A stretch of 64,000 nucleotides of DNA from Mesorhizobium sp. NFR06 (GCF_900115245.1 NZ_FOVT01000001.1:248001-312000), one strand, 5' to 3'. Shown: positions 27,321 through 39,200, counted from the stretch's first letter. Notes: generated from the sequence alone by a model not told the origin. A program made the numbers and translations.

Positions 27321-27713
27321 GTGAAGCTGGTTGCCGGATTGGTTGCGTCGGTCGCCTTGTTCGGGAGCGCGCATTTCCTGTATGGCGGCGATAGCCAAAG
27401 CATGGCCGTCGAAACCGCTTCTTCAAGCACTTTCAGTTTGACCGCCAATGGTGGCGAAGCGGCCTGCGCCGTCCAGCGCGGAGCCCGGGTCTCGGAGGGC
27501 CTGTCGCGGCTCGACATTGCTCCGGATTGCCGCAAGCTGATGCCCGGTATCGAGCGGGTGAAACTCTGGCGCGAGCAGGCGGATGGCTCGGTCGCGTTCA
27601 GCGAGAACGGCGTCGATCCGATTGTTACCTTCGGTGTTGCAGATGGCGACGGCTATGAATCCTACGCGCCGTCCACGCCGCTTCTGGCTTTGAACAGCGA
27701 CAACGATAATTGA
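27321..27713 (+). CDS. Secreted AprI/Inh-like protein
   Basis: 130-residue protein starting with GTG at 27321 (GGAGAA upstream). The N-terminus KLVAGLVASVALFGSAHFLYGG is a signal sequence or anchor. The rest resembles the AprI/Inh metalloprotease-inhibitor beta-barrel: FSLTANGGEAACAVQ, LDIAPDCRKLMPGIERVKLWREQADGSVAF and two cysteines placed for the family disulfide. Probably periplasmic. The similarity is judged by eye and is moderate; no protease gene lies nearby. Confidence 0.65.
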   Translation: MKLVAGLVASVALFGSAHFLYGGDSQSMAVETASSSTFSLTANGGEAACAVQRGARVSEGLSRLDIAPDCRKLMPGIERVKLWREQADGSVAFSENGVDPIVTFGVADGDGYESYAPSTPLLALNSDNDN

Positions 27714-27725
27714 GTTTAACCGGGA

Positions 27726-28517
27726 TTATTCCGCCGCCGCACGGGCGCCAGCCTTCGCCGCCGCGTGCAGGCGTACGGCATCGCCGAAGGCCTTGAAGAT
27801 CTTGGCGGAATTGCTGTCCGACTTCACCCAGTATTCGGGGTGCCATTGCACGCCGACCGCGAAGGCGCGGGCGTCCTTGACCGAGACCGCTTCGATCGTG
27901 CCGTCGGTGGCCAGAGCCTCGACCTGCAGTTTCGATCCGAGCCGGTCGATGCCCTGGCGATGCAGGGAATTCACCTTGATTTCGCCGGCGCCGAACACGC
28001 CCGCAAGGCAGCTCCCGGGCTTGATCGAGATCGTCTGGTGGATGCCGAAGCGCTCGTCCTGATTGTCGCTCACCGGCGCGCGATGATCGAGGGAGCCCTC
28101 GCGCTCCTGGATTTCGGTGCCCAGCGTGCCGCCCAGCGCAACGTTCAGCTCCTGGATGCCGCGGCAGATGGCAAGCAGCGGCACGCCGCGCTCGATCGCC
28201 CTGCGGATCAACGGCAGCGTCGTGGCGTCGCGCGCCGGATCGTACGGTCCGTTGGCCTCGCTCGGATCGCCGCCATAAAGCGAAGGATGCACATTGGACT
28301 TCGAACCGGTAGCCATCACGCCGTCGACCGACGACAGCAATTCGTCGAGGTCGAGCCGGTCGCCGAAGGACGGCACCAGCAGCGGGAACACCCCGGCGCC
28401 CAAGACCGCCGCTTCCAGATATTGCTGGGGTGCCGCGTGCCAGGTGTAGTTGTCGAACTGGCGGACGTCGGTCGAGACTGCGACGAGCGGTTGCTGCATT
28501 TTGGGTCTGGTTTCCAT
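27726..28517 (-). CDS. Class I glutamine amidotransferase / gamma-glutamyl-GABA hydrolase family
   Basis: 263-residue peptidase C26 protein. The nucleophile is in LAICRGIQELNVALGG, and the His-Glu pair is in VGVQWHPEYW. The family hydrolyses gamma-glutamyl bonds, as in PuuD of E. coli acting on gamma-glutamyl-GABA (a different protein from the urate oxidase also called PuuD). A start at 28499 (MQQPLVAVSTD) would give the tighter family N-terminus. It might cooperate with the gamma-glutamyl ligase-like gene at 14.9 kb, but they are not adjacent. Confidence 0.88.
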   Translation of the reverse strand: METRPKMQQPLVAVSTDVRQFDNYTWHAAPQQYLEAAVLGAGVFPLLVPSFGDRLDLDELLSSVDGVMATGSKSNVHPSLYGGDPSEANGPYDPARDATTLPLIRRAIERGVPLLAICRGIQELNVALGGTLGTEIQEREGSLDHRAPVSDNQDERFGIHQTISIKPGSCLAGVFGAGEIKVNSLHRQGIDRLGSKLQVEALATDGTIEAVSVKDARAFAVGVQWHPEYWVKSDSNSAKIFKAFGDAVRLHAAAKAGARAAAE

Positions 28518-28616
28518 CGGGTCAAGGATTTGTTCTGCCTATAAAATAAGCGATCCGTCGCGGCTTTTCCATGGCAAGTTCGGCGATCTTGCATGGGCCA
28601 GCGCGACGCGCGTTAG

Positions 28617-29867
<1,251 letters not shown>

Positions 29868-29879
29868 GTGCTTCCGTTA

Positions 29880-30070
29880 GTCCTTCTCCCCGTCACTATG
29901 CGGGGAGAAGGTCCCGGGGGAGGAGGGGCGGCGCAGGCTTCGGCAATCGAATCGCCTGGACCCGAGTGGAGGACTGAATCCCAATCTCGGGTCTATCTAT
30001 CCAGCATTGGCGCCGCCCCTCACCCGCCTGCCGGCATCCTCCCCCGTATAGCGACGCGGAGAGGCGCCCT
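29880..30070. repeat. Intergenic palindromic repeat with perfect hairpin
   Basis: Begins with an 11-bp perfect inverted repeat, CCTTCTCCCCG at 29882-29892 and CGGGGAGAAGG at 29901-29911, just after takP. It continues with complementary blocks (GGGGGAGGAGGGGCGGCG and CGCCGCCCCTCACCC). There is no T-run, so if it ends transcripts it is not a classic terminator. It separates the convergent takP and alcohol dehydrogenase genes. Confidence 0.7.
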
Positions 30071-30125
30071 GTCATTGACGGTTTCGCCAATTCGCCGACG
30101 CTGCAAGACGCAGGGCCATGACGCT

Positions 30126-31154
30126 TCAACCGCGGCTTGGCACCACCAGCACCTTCACCTCGCCCGGGGCCGGTGGATTGGCGATCGCCATGGGCGCTTC
30201 CTCCAGGCTGACCTGTCTCGAAATCAGCCTGTCGACCTCGATCGCACCCGAGGCGATCAACTCGGCCGCCCTGCCGTGCGTGAACGGATTGAGGAAGGAA
30301 CCGAGCACCTTCAATTCCCGGAACAGGAGGTCGAATGGCTCGATCTCCACCTTCATGCCTTGCGGCACGACGCCGACGATCACCACCGTGCCGCCGGCCC
30401 GCGCCAGCCGCACGGATTGCTCGACGGTGTCGCGCACGCCGGCGCATTCCAGCACCACGTCGACGCCGCCGGGCGCCAGGCCGTTCGGCCCGGCGACGGC
30501 CGCGACGGGGTCACCGGCGCCTGGATCGACAGTCGCGGTCGCGCCAAGTTCCTCGGCAAGCGCGCGGCGCGAGGCCTGCCTGGTCGACAGGATGATGGTC
30601 GCCGCGCCGGCGAGTTTGGCCAATTGCACGACCAATAGACCGATGACGCCGCCGCCGAGCACCACGACCGACGCGCCCGGCCGGATCGCGGCGAGGTCGA
30701 CGCCGTGCAGGCAGCAGGCCAGCGGCTCGCAGAATGCGCCATGCGTCGGCTTGAGGCCGGCGGGCAGCCGGAAGGCCTGCTTCTGCGGCATCAGCACATA
30801 ATCGGCAAAACCGCCGTCGCGGTGGATGCCGATAGCCCTGAGATTGCGGCAGAGATTGACACGGCCGGCATGGCAATGGGCGCAGCGCCCGCAGGCTATG
30901 TTGGGATCGCCGGTGACGCGGTCGCCGACGGCAATGCCTGACACCGCCCCGCCTACCGCTTCGACAATGCCGGAGAACTCGTGTCCGAGCGTCACCGGCG
31001 GTGTGCACGGAAACTCGCCATGAAACAGATGCCGGTCGGTGCCGCAGACCCCACAGGCTTCGATCTGCACCAGAACGTCCTCAGGCCCGGGAACGGGCTT
31101 GGCAACCTCACGCAGCGCGATGCTGCCCACCTTTTCCAGTCGCACGGCTCTCAT
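30126..31154 (-). CDS. Zinc-dependent medium-chain alcohol/polyol dehydrogenase
   Basis: 342-residue MDR dehydrogenase. Catalytic zinc ligands are in EACGVCGTDRH and TLGHEFSG, structural-zinc cysteines in ACGRCAHCHAGRVNLC, and the NAD motif in VVLGGGVIGLLVVQLAK. It resembles sorbitol/threonine-type dehydrogenases. It lies 9 bp after the TRAP large permease gene on the same strand, so it probably acts on a compound related to the imported acid, for instance making a 2-oxo acid or aldehyde. The exact substrate is not readable. Confidence 0.9.
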   Translation of the reverse strand: MRAVRLEKVGSIALREVAKPVPGPEDVLVQIEACGVCGTDRHLFHGEFPCTPPVTLGHEFSGIVEAVGGAVSGIAVGDRVTGDPNIACGRCAHCHAGRVNLCRNLRAIGIHRDGGFADYVLMPQKQAFRLPAGLKPTHGAFCEPLACCLHGVDLAAIRPGASVVVLGGGVIGLLVVQLAKLAGAATIILSTRQASRRALAEELGATATVDPGAGDPVAAVAGPNGLAPGGVDVVLECAGVRDTVEQSVRLARAGGTVVIVGVVPQGMKVEIEPFDLLFRELKVLGSFLNPFTHGRAAELIASGAIEVDRLISRQVSLEEAPMAIANPPAPGEVKVLVVPSRG

Positions 31155-31163
31155 GGCGTCATC

Positions 31164-32936
31164 TCAATTGAATTTGGGCGGCTGCGAGAGGTCGGGTGCG
31201 GGGGCGGCGGGCTTCGCCGGCGCATCGCCGAAGTTCGGCGGCTGCGACAGATCTGGCGTGCCGGGCGCGGCCGGCGCCGCGCCATTGTCAGCTGGTGGCG
31301 TGCCGAGCGGTGACAGCGAGGGCATGTCGGGCAGCTTGAGGTCTATGGTGCTGGGCTCGACGACGGCGCCCTTGTAGCGCATGACCATTTGCGGGAAGGC
31401 GATGGTGAGCCCGATCATGATCACCTGGATGCAGACGAACGGCACCGCGCCCCAATAAATCTGCCCGGTGGTGACCGGCGCGATCTTTTTGCCGGTGACG
31501 CGGTCGAGATAAGGCACGCGGGCCGCGACCGAGCGCAGGTAGAACAGCGCGAAGCCGAAGGGCGGATGCATGAAGCTCGTCTGCATGTTGACGCCGAGCA
31601 GCACGCCGAACCAGATCAGGTCGATGCCGAGCTTGTCGGCGGCGGGCGCCAGCAGCGGCACGATGATGAAGGCGAGCTCGAAGAAATCGAGGAAGAAGGC
31701 AAGCACGAAGACCAGAAGGTTGACGCCGATCAGGAAGCCGGTCTCGCCGCCGGGCAGCGAGGTCAGGAGATGCTCGACCCAGATGTGGCCGTTGACGCCG
31801 TAGAAGGTGAGCGAGAAGACGCGCGCGCCGATCAGGATGAACAGCACGAAGGACGACAGCCTGGTCGTCGAGGTCAGCGCCTGCTTGATCACGTCCAGCG
31901 ACAGCCGCCCTTTTCCCGCGGCCATGATCAAGGCGCCGACGGAGCCCATGGCGCCGCCTTCGGTGGGTGTCGCGATGCCGAGAAAGATGGTGCCCAGCAC
32001 CAGGAAGATCAGCGCCAGCGGCGGGATCAGCACGATCACCACCTGCTGCGCCAGCTTCGACATCATGTTGACGTTGAGGCGCTTGTCGGCAATCGCCACG
32101 ATGTAGATGAACAGCACGCCGACCGTGGCGCCGAGGATGTCGGCATTGTCGCCGTGCGCCGGCGCGAGATAACGATAGGCGGCATAGGAAACCGCGACCG
32201 CGACCAGCAGGGCCACGATCAGCGACAGCACGCCGTGGCCCAGCGTGCGGGCCTCGAGCGGCAGCGCCGGCACCGATTTCGGCCGGACGATCGACATGAT
32301 CAGGATGTACCCGGCATAGAGGCCCGTCAGCACCAGGCCGGGGATCAGGGCGCCGGCATACATGTCGCCCACCGAGCGTCCGAGCTGGTCGGCGAGCACG
32401 ATCAGCACCAGCGAGGGCGGGATGATCTGGGCCAGCGTGCCGGAAGCCGCGATCACGCCCGAGGCGAGCCGGCGGTCGTAACCATAGCGCAGCATGATCG
32501 GCAGCGAGATCAGGCCCATCGCGATGACCGAGGCGGCGACCACGCCGGTCGTGGCCGCAAGCAGCGCGCCGACGAAGATCACCGCATAGGCAAGGCCGCC
32601 GCGGATCGGCCCGAACAACTGGCCGATCGTGTCGAGCAGGTCTTCGGCCATGCCCGAGCGTTCGAGCACGATGCCCATGAAGGTGAAGAAGGGTATCGCC
32701 AGCAGCGTGTCGTTCGACATCACCCTGGTGCCGTAGAAATTGTCGGGCAGCGCATGCAGCAGCGGCCAGGCGAGGTTGATCGAACCGCCCGAATAGGGCG
32801 ACAGCACAACCCCGATGAAGAAGAACATCAAGCCGTTGGCAGCGAGCGAGAAGGCCACGGGATAGCCGATCAACAGGAAGATGATCAGCGAGGCGAACAT
32901 GATCGGCGCCATGTTCTGCGCGATGAATTCGATCAT
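31164..32936 (-). CDS. TRAP transporter large permease subunit (DctM family)
   Basis: 590-residue multi-span permease of the sodium-coupled TRAP system. It has typical segments such as FFTFMGIVLERSGMAEDLLDTIGQL, GVVAASVIAMGLISLPIML, IIPPSLVLIVLADQLG and FLDFFELAFIIVPLLAPAADKLGIDLIWFG. It is longer than usual (about 430) owing to an internal extension of several spans (residues ~225-310), as in keto-acid systems, plus a proline-rich soluble C-terminal tail with two copies of PDLSQPPxF. The start overlaps the small subunit stop by 4 bases. Confidence 0.93.
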   Translation of the reverse strand: MIEFIAQNMAPIMFASLIIFLLIGYPVAFSLAANGLMFFFIGVVLSPYSGGSINLAWPLLHALPDNFYGTRVMSNDTLLAIPFFTFMGIVLERSGMAEDLLDTIGQLFGPIRGGLAYAVIFVGALLAATTGVVAASVIAMGLISLPIMLRYGYDRRLASGVIAASGTLAQIIPPSLVLIVLADQLGRSVGDMYAGALIPGLVLTGLYAGYILIMSIVRPKSVPALPLEARTLGHGVLSLIVALLVAVAVSYAAYRYLAPAHGDNADILGATVGVLFIYIVAIADKRLNVNMMSKLAQQVVIVLIPPLALIFLVLGTIFLGIATPTEGGAMGSVGALIMAAGKGRLSLDVIKQALTSTTRLSSFVLFILIGARVFSLTFYGVNGHIWVEHLLTSLPGGETGFLIGVNLLVFVLAFFLDFFELAFIIVPLLAPAADKLGIDLIWFGVLLGVNMQTSFMHPPFGFALFYLRSVAARVPYLDRVTGKKIAPVTTGQIYWGAVPFVCIQVIMIGLTIAFPQMVMRYKGAVVEPSTIDLKLPDMPSLSPLGTPPADNGAAPAAPGTPDLSQPPNFGDAPAKPAAPAPDLSQPPKFN

Positions 32937-33538
32937 GAGCGGATCTCGCCTGCGATCGCCTTGGCTTCCTCGGCCAGCGCCTTGGCCTCGAGCTCGGCTT
33001 GCTCATGCGCCGATATGAACGGGTTGGGATCCTCCATGTCGCCGCGCATGATGGCGATTTTCTTGATGATCTCGGAGACGCCTTGCAGCGCGAGCAGGAA
33101 GAAGCCGACCAGCAGGATCGCCTTGGCCGGCCACACGATCAGGCCTCCGGCATTGGTCGACATCTCGCCGCTGCGGAAGGAGAGCGACACGTAAGGCACG
33201 AAATAGATCACCATCAGCGTCACGAACGGCATCAGGAAGAACAGGTGGCCGAAGAGGTCGATCCGGTGTTGCACGCGGCGCGAGAACATGCCGTAGACGA
33301 TGTCGATGCGGATATGGTCGTTCTGCTTCAGCGTGTAGGCGGCGGCCAGCATGAAGGCGGCGCCGAACAGATACCACTGCAGCTCCAGCCAGGAATTGGA
33401 CGAGGTGTCGAGCACCTTGCGGATAACGGCGTTGCCGGCGCTCACCAGGATCGCCAGCAGGATAAGCCACGACACCCAGCGGCCGATGAATTCGTTGATG
33501 CGGTCGATCGTCCTGGAAAGAGCGAGAAGCCCTGCCAT
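32933..33538 (-). CDS. TRAP transporter small permease subunit (DctQ family)
   Basis: 201-residue four-span membrane protein, with WVSWLILLAILVSAGNAVIRK, LQWYLFGAAFMLAAAYTLK, LFFLMPFVTLMVIYFVPYV and IVWPAKAILLVGFFLLALQG. The segment NDHIRIDIVYGMFSRR is typical of DctQ. The ATG at 33538 has GGGAGGAAA upstream, so an earlier in-frame start is rejected. It carries an acidic/alanine-rich C-terminal tail (ELEAKALAEEAKAIAGE). First gene of the permease-dehydrogenase operon. Confidence 0.92.
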   Translation of the reverse strand: MAGLLALSRTIDRINEFIGRWVSWLILLAILVSAGNAVIRKVLDTSSNSWLELQWYLFGAAFMLAAAYTLKQNDHIRIDIVYGMFSRRVQHRIDLFGHLFFLMPFVTLMVIYFVPYVSLSFRSGEMSTNAGGLIVWPAKAILLVGFFLLALQGVSEIIKKIAIMRGDMEDPNPFISAHEQAELEAKALAEEAKAIAGEIRS

Positions 33539-33766
33539 GCGTATTTCCTCCCTCGCGCATCGGTTCGAAAAATCGCATTCGATTTTCTGAAAAAGCACGA
33601 TGCGTAAACTCGCGCCGCGCCCGATTCCCCCTCCGGTATCGCGCCGCTTGGCCCAACGGTATGCAGTGCGTGATCTGGCAGGTCAACACGACAAGGCGCG
33701 ACAAACGACGGCGGCGGTGAAAACCCGCCGGTTCACCGAAGCTCATGCAACCAAAGTCTGATGCGT

Positions 33767-34672
33767 TCAGGCGATCTTGGCCTGGTCGCGGCCGGCGCCG
33801 ATCAGCACCAGCATGACGACGAGGAAAAGATAGATCCAGGCGTCGCGCCATTCGAGCGGGAAGTAGCCGGCCCACAGTGATTCCGCCATGCCGAAGGCCG
33901 CGGCGCCAAGCGCCGCCTTGAGCGGCGACAGGTAGCCGCCGACCGCCGTCACGAACAGGATCTTGAGACCGTAGACCAGGCCGGTGCCGAAGCTGACATT
34001 GCCGTAATAGAGCCCTGCGAGCACGCCGGCCAAGGCCGCGCAGAAGCCGCCGAACAGCACTGCGCGGCGGAACACCGCACGCACGTCGATGCCGCACATC
34101 GCGGCTGCCTTCGGATCGTCGCAGACGGCGCGCCAGGCGCGGCCGAAGCGCGAATGCGAAAACAGCCAGGCAGCCAGCGCCACCACCGCGATGACGCCTG
34201 CGCAGTCGAGCAACTGGATGACGGTGAGCGTGACCTTGAAGCCATTACCCTGGGCGAAGATGACCGGATTGGCGAGCATCGGCGGCAGCCAGAGGTCGTG
34301 CGTGTCGGCGGCGATGCGGCTGGCCTCCGACAGGAAGAGCAAAATGCCGAGCGTCGTCACCACGATGGCGTTGGGCGAACGGTCGGCAAGCGTTTCGAAG
34401 ACGCTGCGCGACAAGACATGGCTGATCAGCGCCGCGTAAAGCACGGCGGCAGCCACGCCGAGCGCCACCGAGGCGGCGAGCGTCAGCCAAAGCCCCTGAT
34501 AGCTGAAGGCGGCGGTCAGGATCATCGTCTGGCCGCAAAAAGCGAACAGCGCGCCATAGGCCAGATTGGTGCGGTGCAGGATGCCGTTGGTCAGCACATA
34601 GCCGAACGCCAGCAGCGCATAGAGCGCGCCCGAATGCAGCCCGTTCAGCACCTGCTGGCAGAAATAGAGCAT
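33767..34672 (-). CDS. Orphan LivH-type branched-chain amino acid ABC permease
   Basis: 301-residue inner-membrane permease of the LivH family: NGLHSGALYALLAFGYVLTNGILHRTNLAYG, SPNAIVVTTLGILLFLSEA and SRFGRAWRAVCDDPKAAAMCGIDV, the coupling-helix region. About eight spans. The usual partners LivM, LivG, LivF and the binding protein are not in the window. The neighbours are a TRAP operon and a CGNR regulator, so it either works with components encoded elsewhere or is a remnant. The sequence itself looks intact. Confidence 0.88.
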   Translation of the reverse strand: MLYFCQQVLNGLHSGALYALLAFGYVLTNGILHRTNLAYGALFAFCGQTMILTAAFSYQGLWLTLAASVALGVAAAVLYAALISHVLSRSVFETLADRSPNAIVVTTLGILLFLSEASRIAADTHDLWLPPMLANPVIFAQGNGFKVTLTVIQLLDCAGVIAVVALAAWLFSHSRFGRAWRAVCDDPKAAAMCGIDVRAVFRRAVLFGGFCAALAGVLAGLYYGNVSFGTGLVYGLKILFVTAVGGYLSPLKAALGAAAFGMAESLWAGYFPLEWRDAWIYLFLVVMLVLIGAGRDQAKIA

Positions 34673-34683
34673 GTGGCGTCCCT

Positions 34684-34762
34684 AGAGCAATTCCAGGAAA
34701 AGCGCGAAGCGGTCTTTCATCCGCAATTGCGCAAAAACAAAGACTTAGAACGGTTCAGCGAT
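34684..34762. repeat. GAGCAATTCC-type short intergenic repeat, copy 1
   Basis: About 80 bp beginning AGAGCAATTCCAGGAAAAG, with the words AAGCGGT and AACAAAGA also present in a second copy at 61018. It sits just upstream of the livH-type gene. The 3' side continues with a GGTTCAGC/GCTGAGCC hairpin. Confidence 0.75.
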
Positions 34763-34866
34763 TCTGCGAAATGCTGAGCCGCTCTGGGCCGAGCGTCCCG
34801 GTCCGTTGGAACCGTTACATTCGGATTCTAACTTGTCAAACATGTTTTATCGGTTAGATTTCTACC

Positions 34867-35475
34867 ATGATAGTCTCGTGGACCCCGCATCGCTTCACCG
34901 GCGGCATTCTGGCGCTCGACACGGCGAACACCGTCGTGCTGCGCAACGATCCGCAAAAGACCTTCGACCGTTTCGACGATCCGAACGAGATCGCCCGCTT
35001 CGCGGAAGCGGCAAGCGGCTTTCGCGCCTCCGAACTCGGCGGCCGGCGGCTGAGGGCGCTGGAGCCGCACGACATAAAGCCGACCGTGATCTCGATCCGC
35101 GAGGCGACCGATCGCCTGTTTCGCCATGCGGTGTCGAACGGCGCCGTCGCAACCAGCCACCTGCCGGCTTTCCTCACGGCCTGCGCCGACGGGCTGTCCG
35201 CCACCGCGACCGACATCGGGACGCCGGGCCGGCCTTTCGGCGATCCGCGAACGCCGATTGCCTTCGAGGCGGCTTTGGCCGTCTCGGCGCTGTCGCTGTT
35301 GCGAGACGAAACGGTCGCCAGGCTGAGGATCTGCCCCAATTGCAGCTGGCTTTTCCTCGACCGCAGCCGCAACGCCAGCCGCCTTTGGTGCGACATGGCC
35401 GTTTGCGGCAACCGCCAGAAGGCAAATCGCTATTATCGCCGCCGGACGGCGGCGAGGGAGGTCAGCAATGCTTAG
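34867..35475 (+). CDS. CGNR zinc-finger (ABATE-domain) putative regulator
   Basis: 202-residue protein with the N-terminal ABATE stress-response domain (GGILALDTANTV, FDDPNEIARFAE) and a C-terminal CGNR zinc finger: CPNCSWLFLDRSRN then WCDMAVCGNRQKANRYYRR. Family members are thought to be DNA-binding transcription factors. Its last 8 bases overlap the start of the lipoprotein gene, so the two are coupled. It is divergent from the orphan livH gene. Confidence 0.9.
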   Translation: MIVSWTPHRFTGGILALDTANTVVLRNDPQKTFDRFDDPNEIARFAEAASGFRASELGGRRLRALEPHDIKPTVISIREATDRLFRHAVSNGAVATSHLPAFLTACADGLSATATDIGTPGRPFGDPRTPIAFEAALAVSALSLLRDETVARLRICPNCSWLFLDRSRNASRLWCDMAVCGNRQKANRYYRRRTAAREVSNA

Positions 35476-35998
35476 AAAATTGTCGCGTTCGGCTCTGGTC
35501 GGCGCCGCCTTGACCGCCGCAATCGCGCTCGGCGCCTGCCGCGACACCGGCAAGGACCAGCTTTTTGCCATTTCCGGCAAGTTGTTCGAGTTCAACTACC
35601 GGCTCGCCATCGCCACCTATGTCATTACGCTGCGGCCGTTGCGGCCGATGGTCGACGGCCAGGTCGCGGTCGTGAGCTTCCAGAATCCGGCCGGCGGCGA
35701 CCCGCTCGTCGTCAACCAGAAGATCTGGCCGAAGCTGCCGCATATCACGCTGACCAGCCCGCCGCTCACTTGCGTGGTCAAGGACAAGCCCTATTCCGTC
35801 TCGATCCGCATCGAGGACGCGAGCGGAAAGTTGCTGCAGAGCATCGACACCACCATGACCTCGTCCGAGGACCAGACGATGCTGCCGGACCGGCCGCTGG
35901 TGATCGGGCCGAAATACGAGCTCAACCCGGAGCTTGCCGGCCATCCCGATGGCAAGCTGCCCAACGCGCACAAGCCGGATTGCTCAAAAGCGACCTGA
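35468..35998 (+). CDS. Putative lipoprotein
   Basis: 176-residue protein with a lipoprotein signal: MLRKLSRSALVGAALTAAIA followed by the lipobox LGAC, giving Cys24 as the lipidated residue. The mature part has beta-rich segments (GQVAVVSFQNP, SVSIRIEDASGKLLQSIDTT) and no family I recognise. It overlaps the CGNR gene by 8 bases. Confidence 0.78.
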   Translation: MLRKLSRSALVGAALTAAIALGACRDTGKDQLFAISGKLFEFNYRLAIATYVITLRPLRPMVDGQVAVVSFQNPAGGDPLVVNQKIWPKLPHITLTSPPLTCVVKDKPYSVSIRIEDASGKLLQSIDTTMTSSEDQTMLPDRPLVIGPKYELNPELAGHPDGKLPNAHKPDCSKAT

Positions 35999-36207
35999 AA
36001 CGTCCGCGCTCGCGCGAAATTTTTGTTCTTCACGAAACGGTTAGCATGATCTTGCGTGCGCCCCTGGCCACTCGCCAGACCGTTTGTTGCGTGTTACTTG
36101 GCCCCTGCGATTTTGTTTGACCTCTCCGCCAAGGGAAGAAAGACTGCGGCGTCCCACTCCGACGCTGGCTGCCTTATTTTGAGGCGCCTCCGCAGAGGAA
36201 ATACCTG

Positions 36208-39200
36208 ATGACGCTGCACGACGTCGCGCTCGACGACAAGTTCGACCTTGGCAAGGAGCGCGTCTTCCTGTCCGGCGCGCAGGCGGTCGTGCGCATGCTT
36301 TTGATGCAGCGCGAGCGCGATCGGCGCGCCGGCCTCAACACAGCGGGATTCGTCTCCGGCTATCGCGGATCGCCGCTCGGCGGCCTCGACATGCAGCTGT
36401 GGCGGGCAAAAAAGCAGCTCGCCCAATCCGATATCGTCTTCCAGCCCGGCCTCAACGAGGAGCTTGCCGCCACCGCCTGCTGGGGCTCGCAGCAGACCGA
36501 ATTGCTGGGCGAGGGCACGCATGACGGTATCTTTTCGGTCTGGTACGGCAAGGGGCCGGGCGTCGACCGCTCCGGCGACGTTTTTCGCCACGCCAATCTT
36601 GCCGGATCGTCGAGAAATGGCGGCGTGCTTGCCCTGATGGGCGACGACCATATGGCCGAATCCTCGACCAACGCGCATGCGACCGAATTCCTGTTCGTCG
36701 ACACCATGGTGCCGATCCTCAATCCGGCAGGCGTCCAGGAGATCATCGACTACGGCCTCTACGGCTTTGCCATGTCGCGTTTCGCCGGTACCTGGGCGGC
36801 GATCAAATGCGTGAAGGACAACATCGAATCGACGGCTTCGGTCGATGCCTCGATCGGGCGGCTCGACATCGTCATTCCCGAATTCGACATGCCGCCGGGC
36901 GGCTTGAACATCCGCCACGAGATCGACATGCTCGGCCAGGAAGAGCGGCTGCATGAATACAAACGCGCCGCCGCTTCGGCCTTCATCCAGGCCAACGGGC
37001 TGAACCGCATCGTCTATTCGGGCGGCCGCAATCCCAAGCTCGGCGTCATCACCATCGGCAAGAGCTATCTCGATGTCCGCCAGGCGCTGGAGGATATCGG
37101 CGTCGACGAGGAGGCCGCCAACCGCATCGGTATCCGCTTGTTCAAGGTCGGTTGTCCTTGGCCGCTTGATTTCCAGCACATCGCCGACTTCGCGCGCGGC
37201 CTCGACACCATCGTCGTCGTCGAGGAGAAGCGTTCGCTGATCGAGGTGCAACTGCGCGAGAGCCTCTACGGCACCGCCACGCAGCCGGTCATCGTCGGCA
37301 AGAAGGACGAGCGCGGCGACTGGCTGTTCCCGGCCAAGGGCGCGCTCGATCCGAACGAGATCGCGATCGCGCTCGGCGAGCGGATTCTGCGCACCATCGG
37401 ACCATCGGAGGAGATCGCCGCGCGGGTAGCCAAACTGCGCCAGTTCCAGGCGATGCTCGCCGACACCGTCGATATCGGTTCGCGCACGCCTTTCTTCTGC
37501 TCGGGCTGCCCGCACAATTCCTCCACCAAGGTGCCGGACGGCTCGATCGCCGCTGCCGGCATCGGCTGCCACTTCATGGCGCTGTGGATGGATAGGAACA
37601 CGGTCGGTTTTACCGCGATGGGCGGCGAGGGCGCGCAATGGGTCGGCCAGGCCCCGTTTTCCAAGCGCGACCATATCTTCCAGAATCTTGGCGACGGCAC
37701 CTACAACCATTCCGGCGTGCTGGCGATCCGCTTCGCGCTCTCGAGCGGCGCCAACATCACCTACAAGATCCTCTATAACGACGCGGTGGCGATGACCGGC
37801 GGTCAGCCGCATGAAGGCGGCCTGAGCGTCGACATGATCGCCAGGCAGGTGCGTGCCGAGGGCGTCGAGCGGATCGCGGTCGTCACCGACGAGCCGGACA
37901 AATATGCCGGCAAGGCCGATTTTCCGGCGGGGACAACAATCCATCACCGCGACGATCTCGACCTGGTCCAGCGCGAATTGCGCGAGGTGAAGGGCGTTTC
38001 GGTCCTCATCTACGACCAGACCTGCGCCGCCGAGAAACGCCGGCGCCGCAAGCGCGGGACCTTCCCCGACCCCGACAAGCGCGTCTTCATCAACGAGCTG
38101 GTCTGCGAAGGCTGCGGCGATTGCGGCGTGCAGTCGAACTGCGTCTCGATCCAGCCGGTCGAGACCGAATTCGGCCGCAAGCGCCGGATCGACCAGTCGA
38201 GCTGCAACAAGGATTTCTCCTGCCTCAACGGTTTCTGCCCGTCCTTCGTCACCGTGCATGGCGGCAAGATCAGGAAGGCCGAAGGCATTGCGGGCAAGGC
38301 CGATCCCCTGGACGGTGTGCCCGCGCCGGCTGAATTTCGCATGGGCGGCCAGGGCTGGGCGGCGATCATCGACGGCGTCGGCGGCACCGGCGTCGTCACC
38401 GTCGGCGCGGTGCTCGGCATGGCCGCGCACCTGGAAGGCAAGGGTTGCGGCATGATCGACATGGCCGGCCTTGCCCAGAAGGGCGGCTCGGTCTTCACCC
38501 ATGTCCGGATTGCCCCGACGCCCGAGGACATCCACGCCATTCGCGTTTCGGCCGGTAAGGCCGACCTGGTGCTCGGCTGCGACCTCGTCGTCTCCGGCGC
38601 CAAGAAGGTGCTGGGCGCGGTGCGCGAGGGCCACACGATCTTCCTCGCCAACACCGCCGAGATCATGCCTGGCGAATTCACCCGTTCCGCCGATTTCTCG
38701 CTGCCGGTCGAGCGGCTGAAGAAGGCGATCCGGGCGGCTGCCGGCGACGACAAGGCCCATTTCTTCGACGCCACCCGCACGGCAACCGCCTTGTTCGGCA
38801 ATTCGCTCGGCGCAAACATGTTCATGCTCGGCTTCGCCTTCCAGCATGGCGGCCTGCCGCTTTCGGCCGAAGCCGTTGAAAAGGCGATAGAATTGAACGG
38901 CGAAGCGGTGGCGATGAATATCGCGGCATTCCGTTGGGGCCGCCGCGCCGCGCATCAGCCCGATTTCGTGCGCGGTCTGGTCGGCCAAGCCGGCAAGCCG
39001 GCATCCAGGTCGGCCGAGACGCTGGATGATGTCATCGCCCGCCGCGTCGCTTTCCTCACTGCCTACCAGAACGCCGCCTACGCCAGCCGCTATGCCGACC
39101 GTGTGGCGACGTTGCGTGCCGCCGAAGCCAAGGCGATCCCCGGCTCGACCACGGTGACCGAGGCTGCCGCCAGGAACCTCTTCAAGTTGATGGCGATCAA

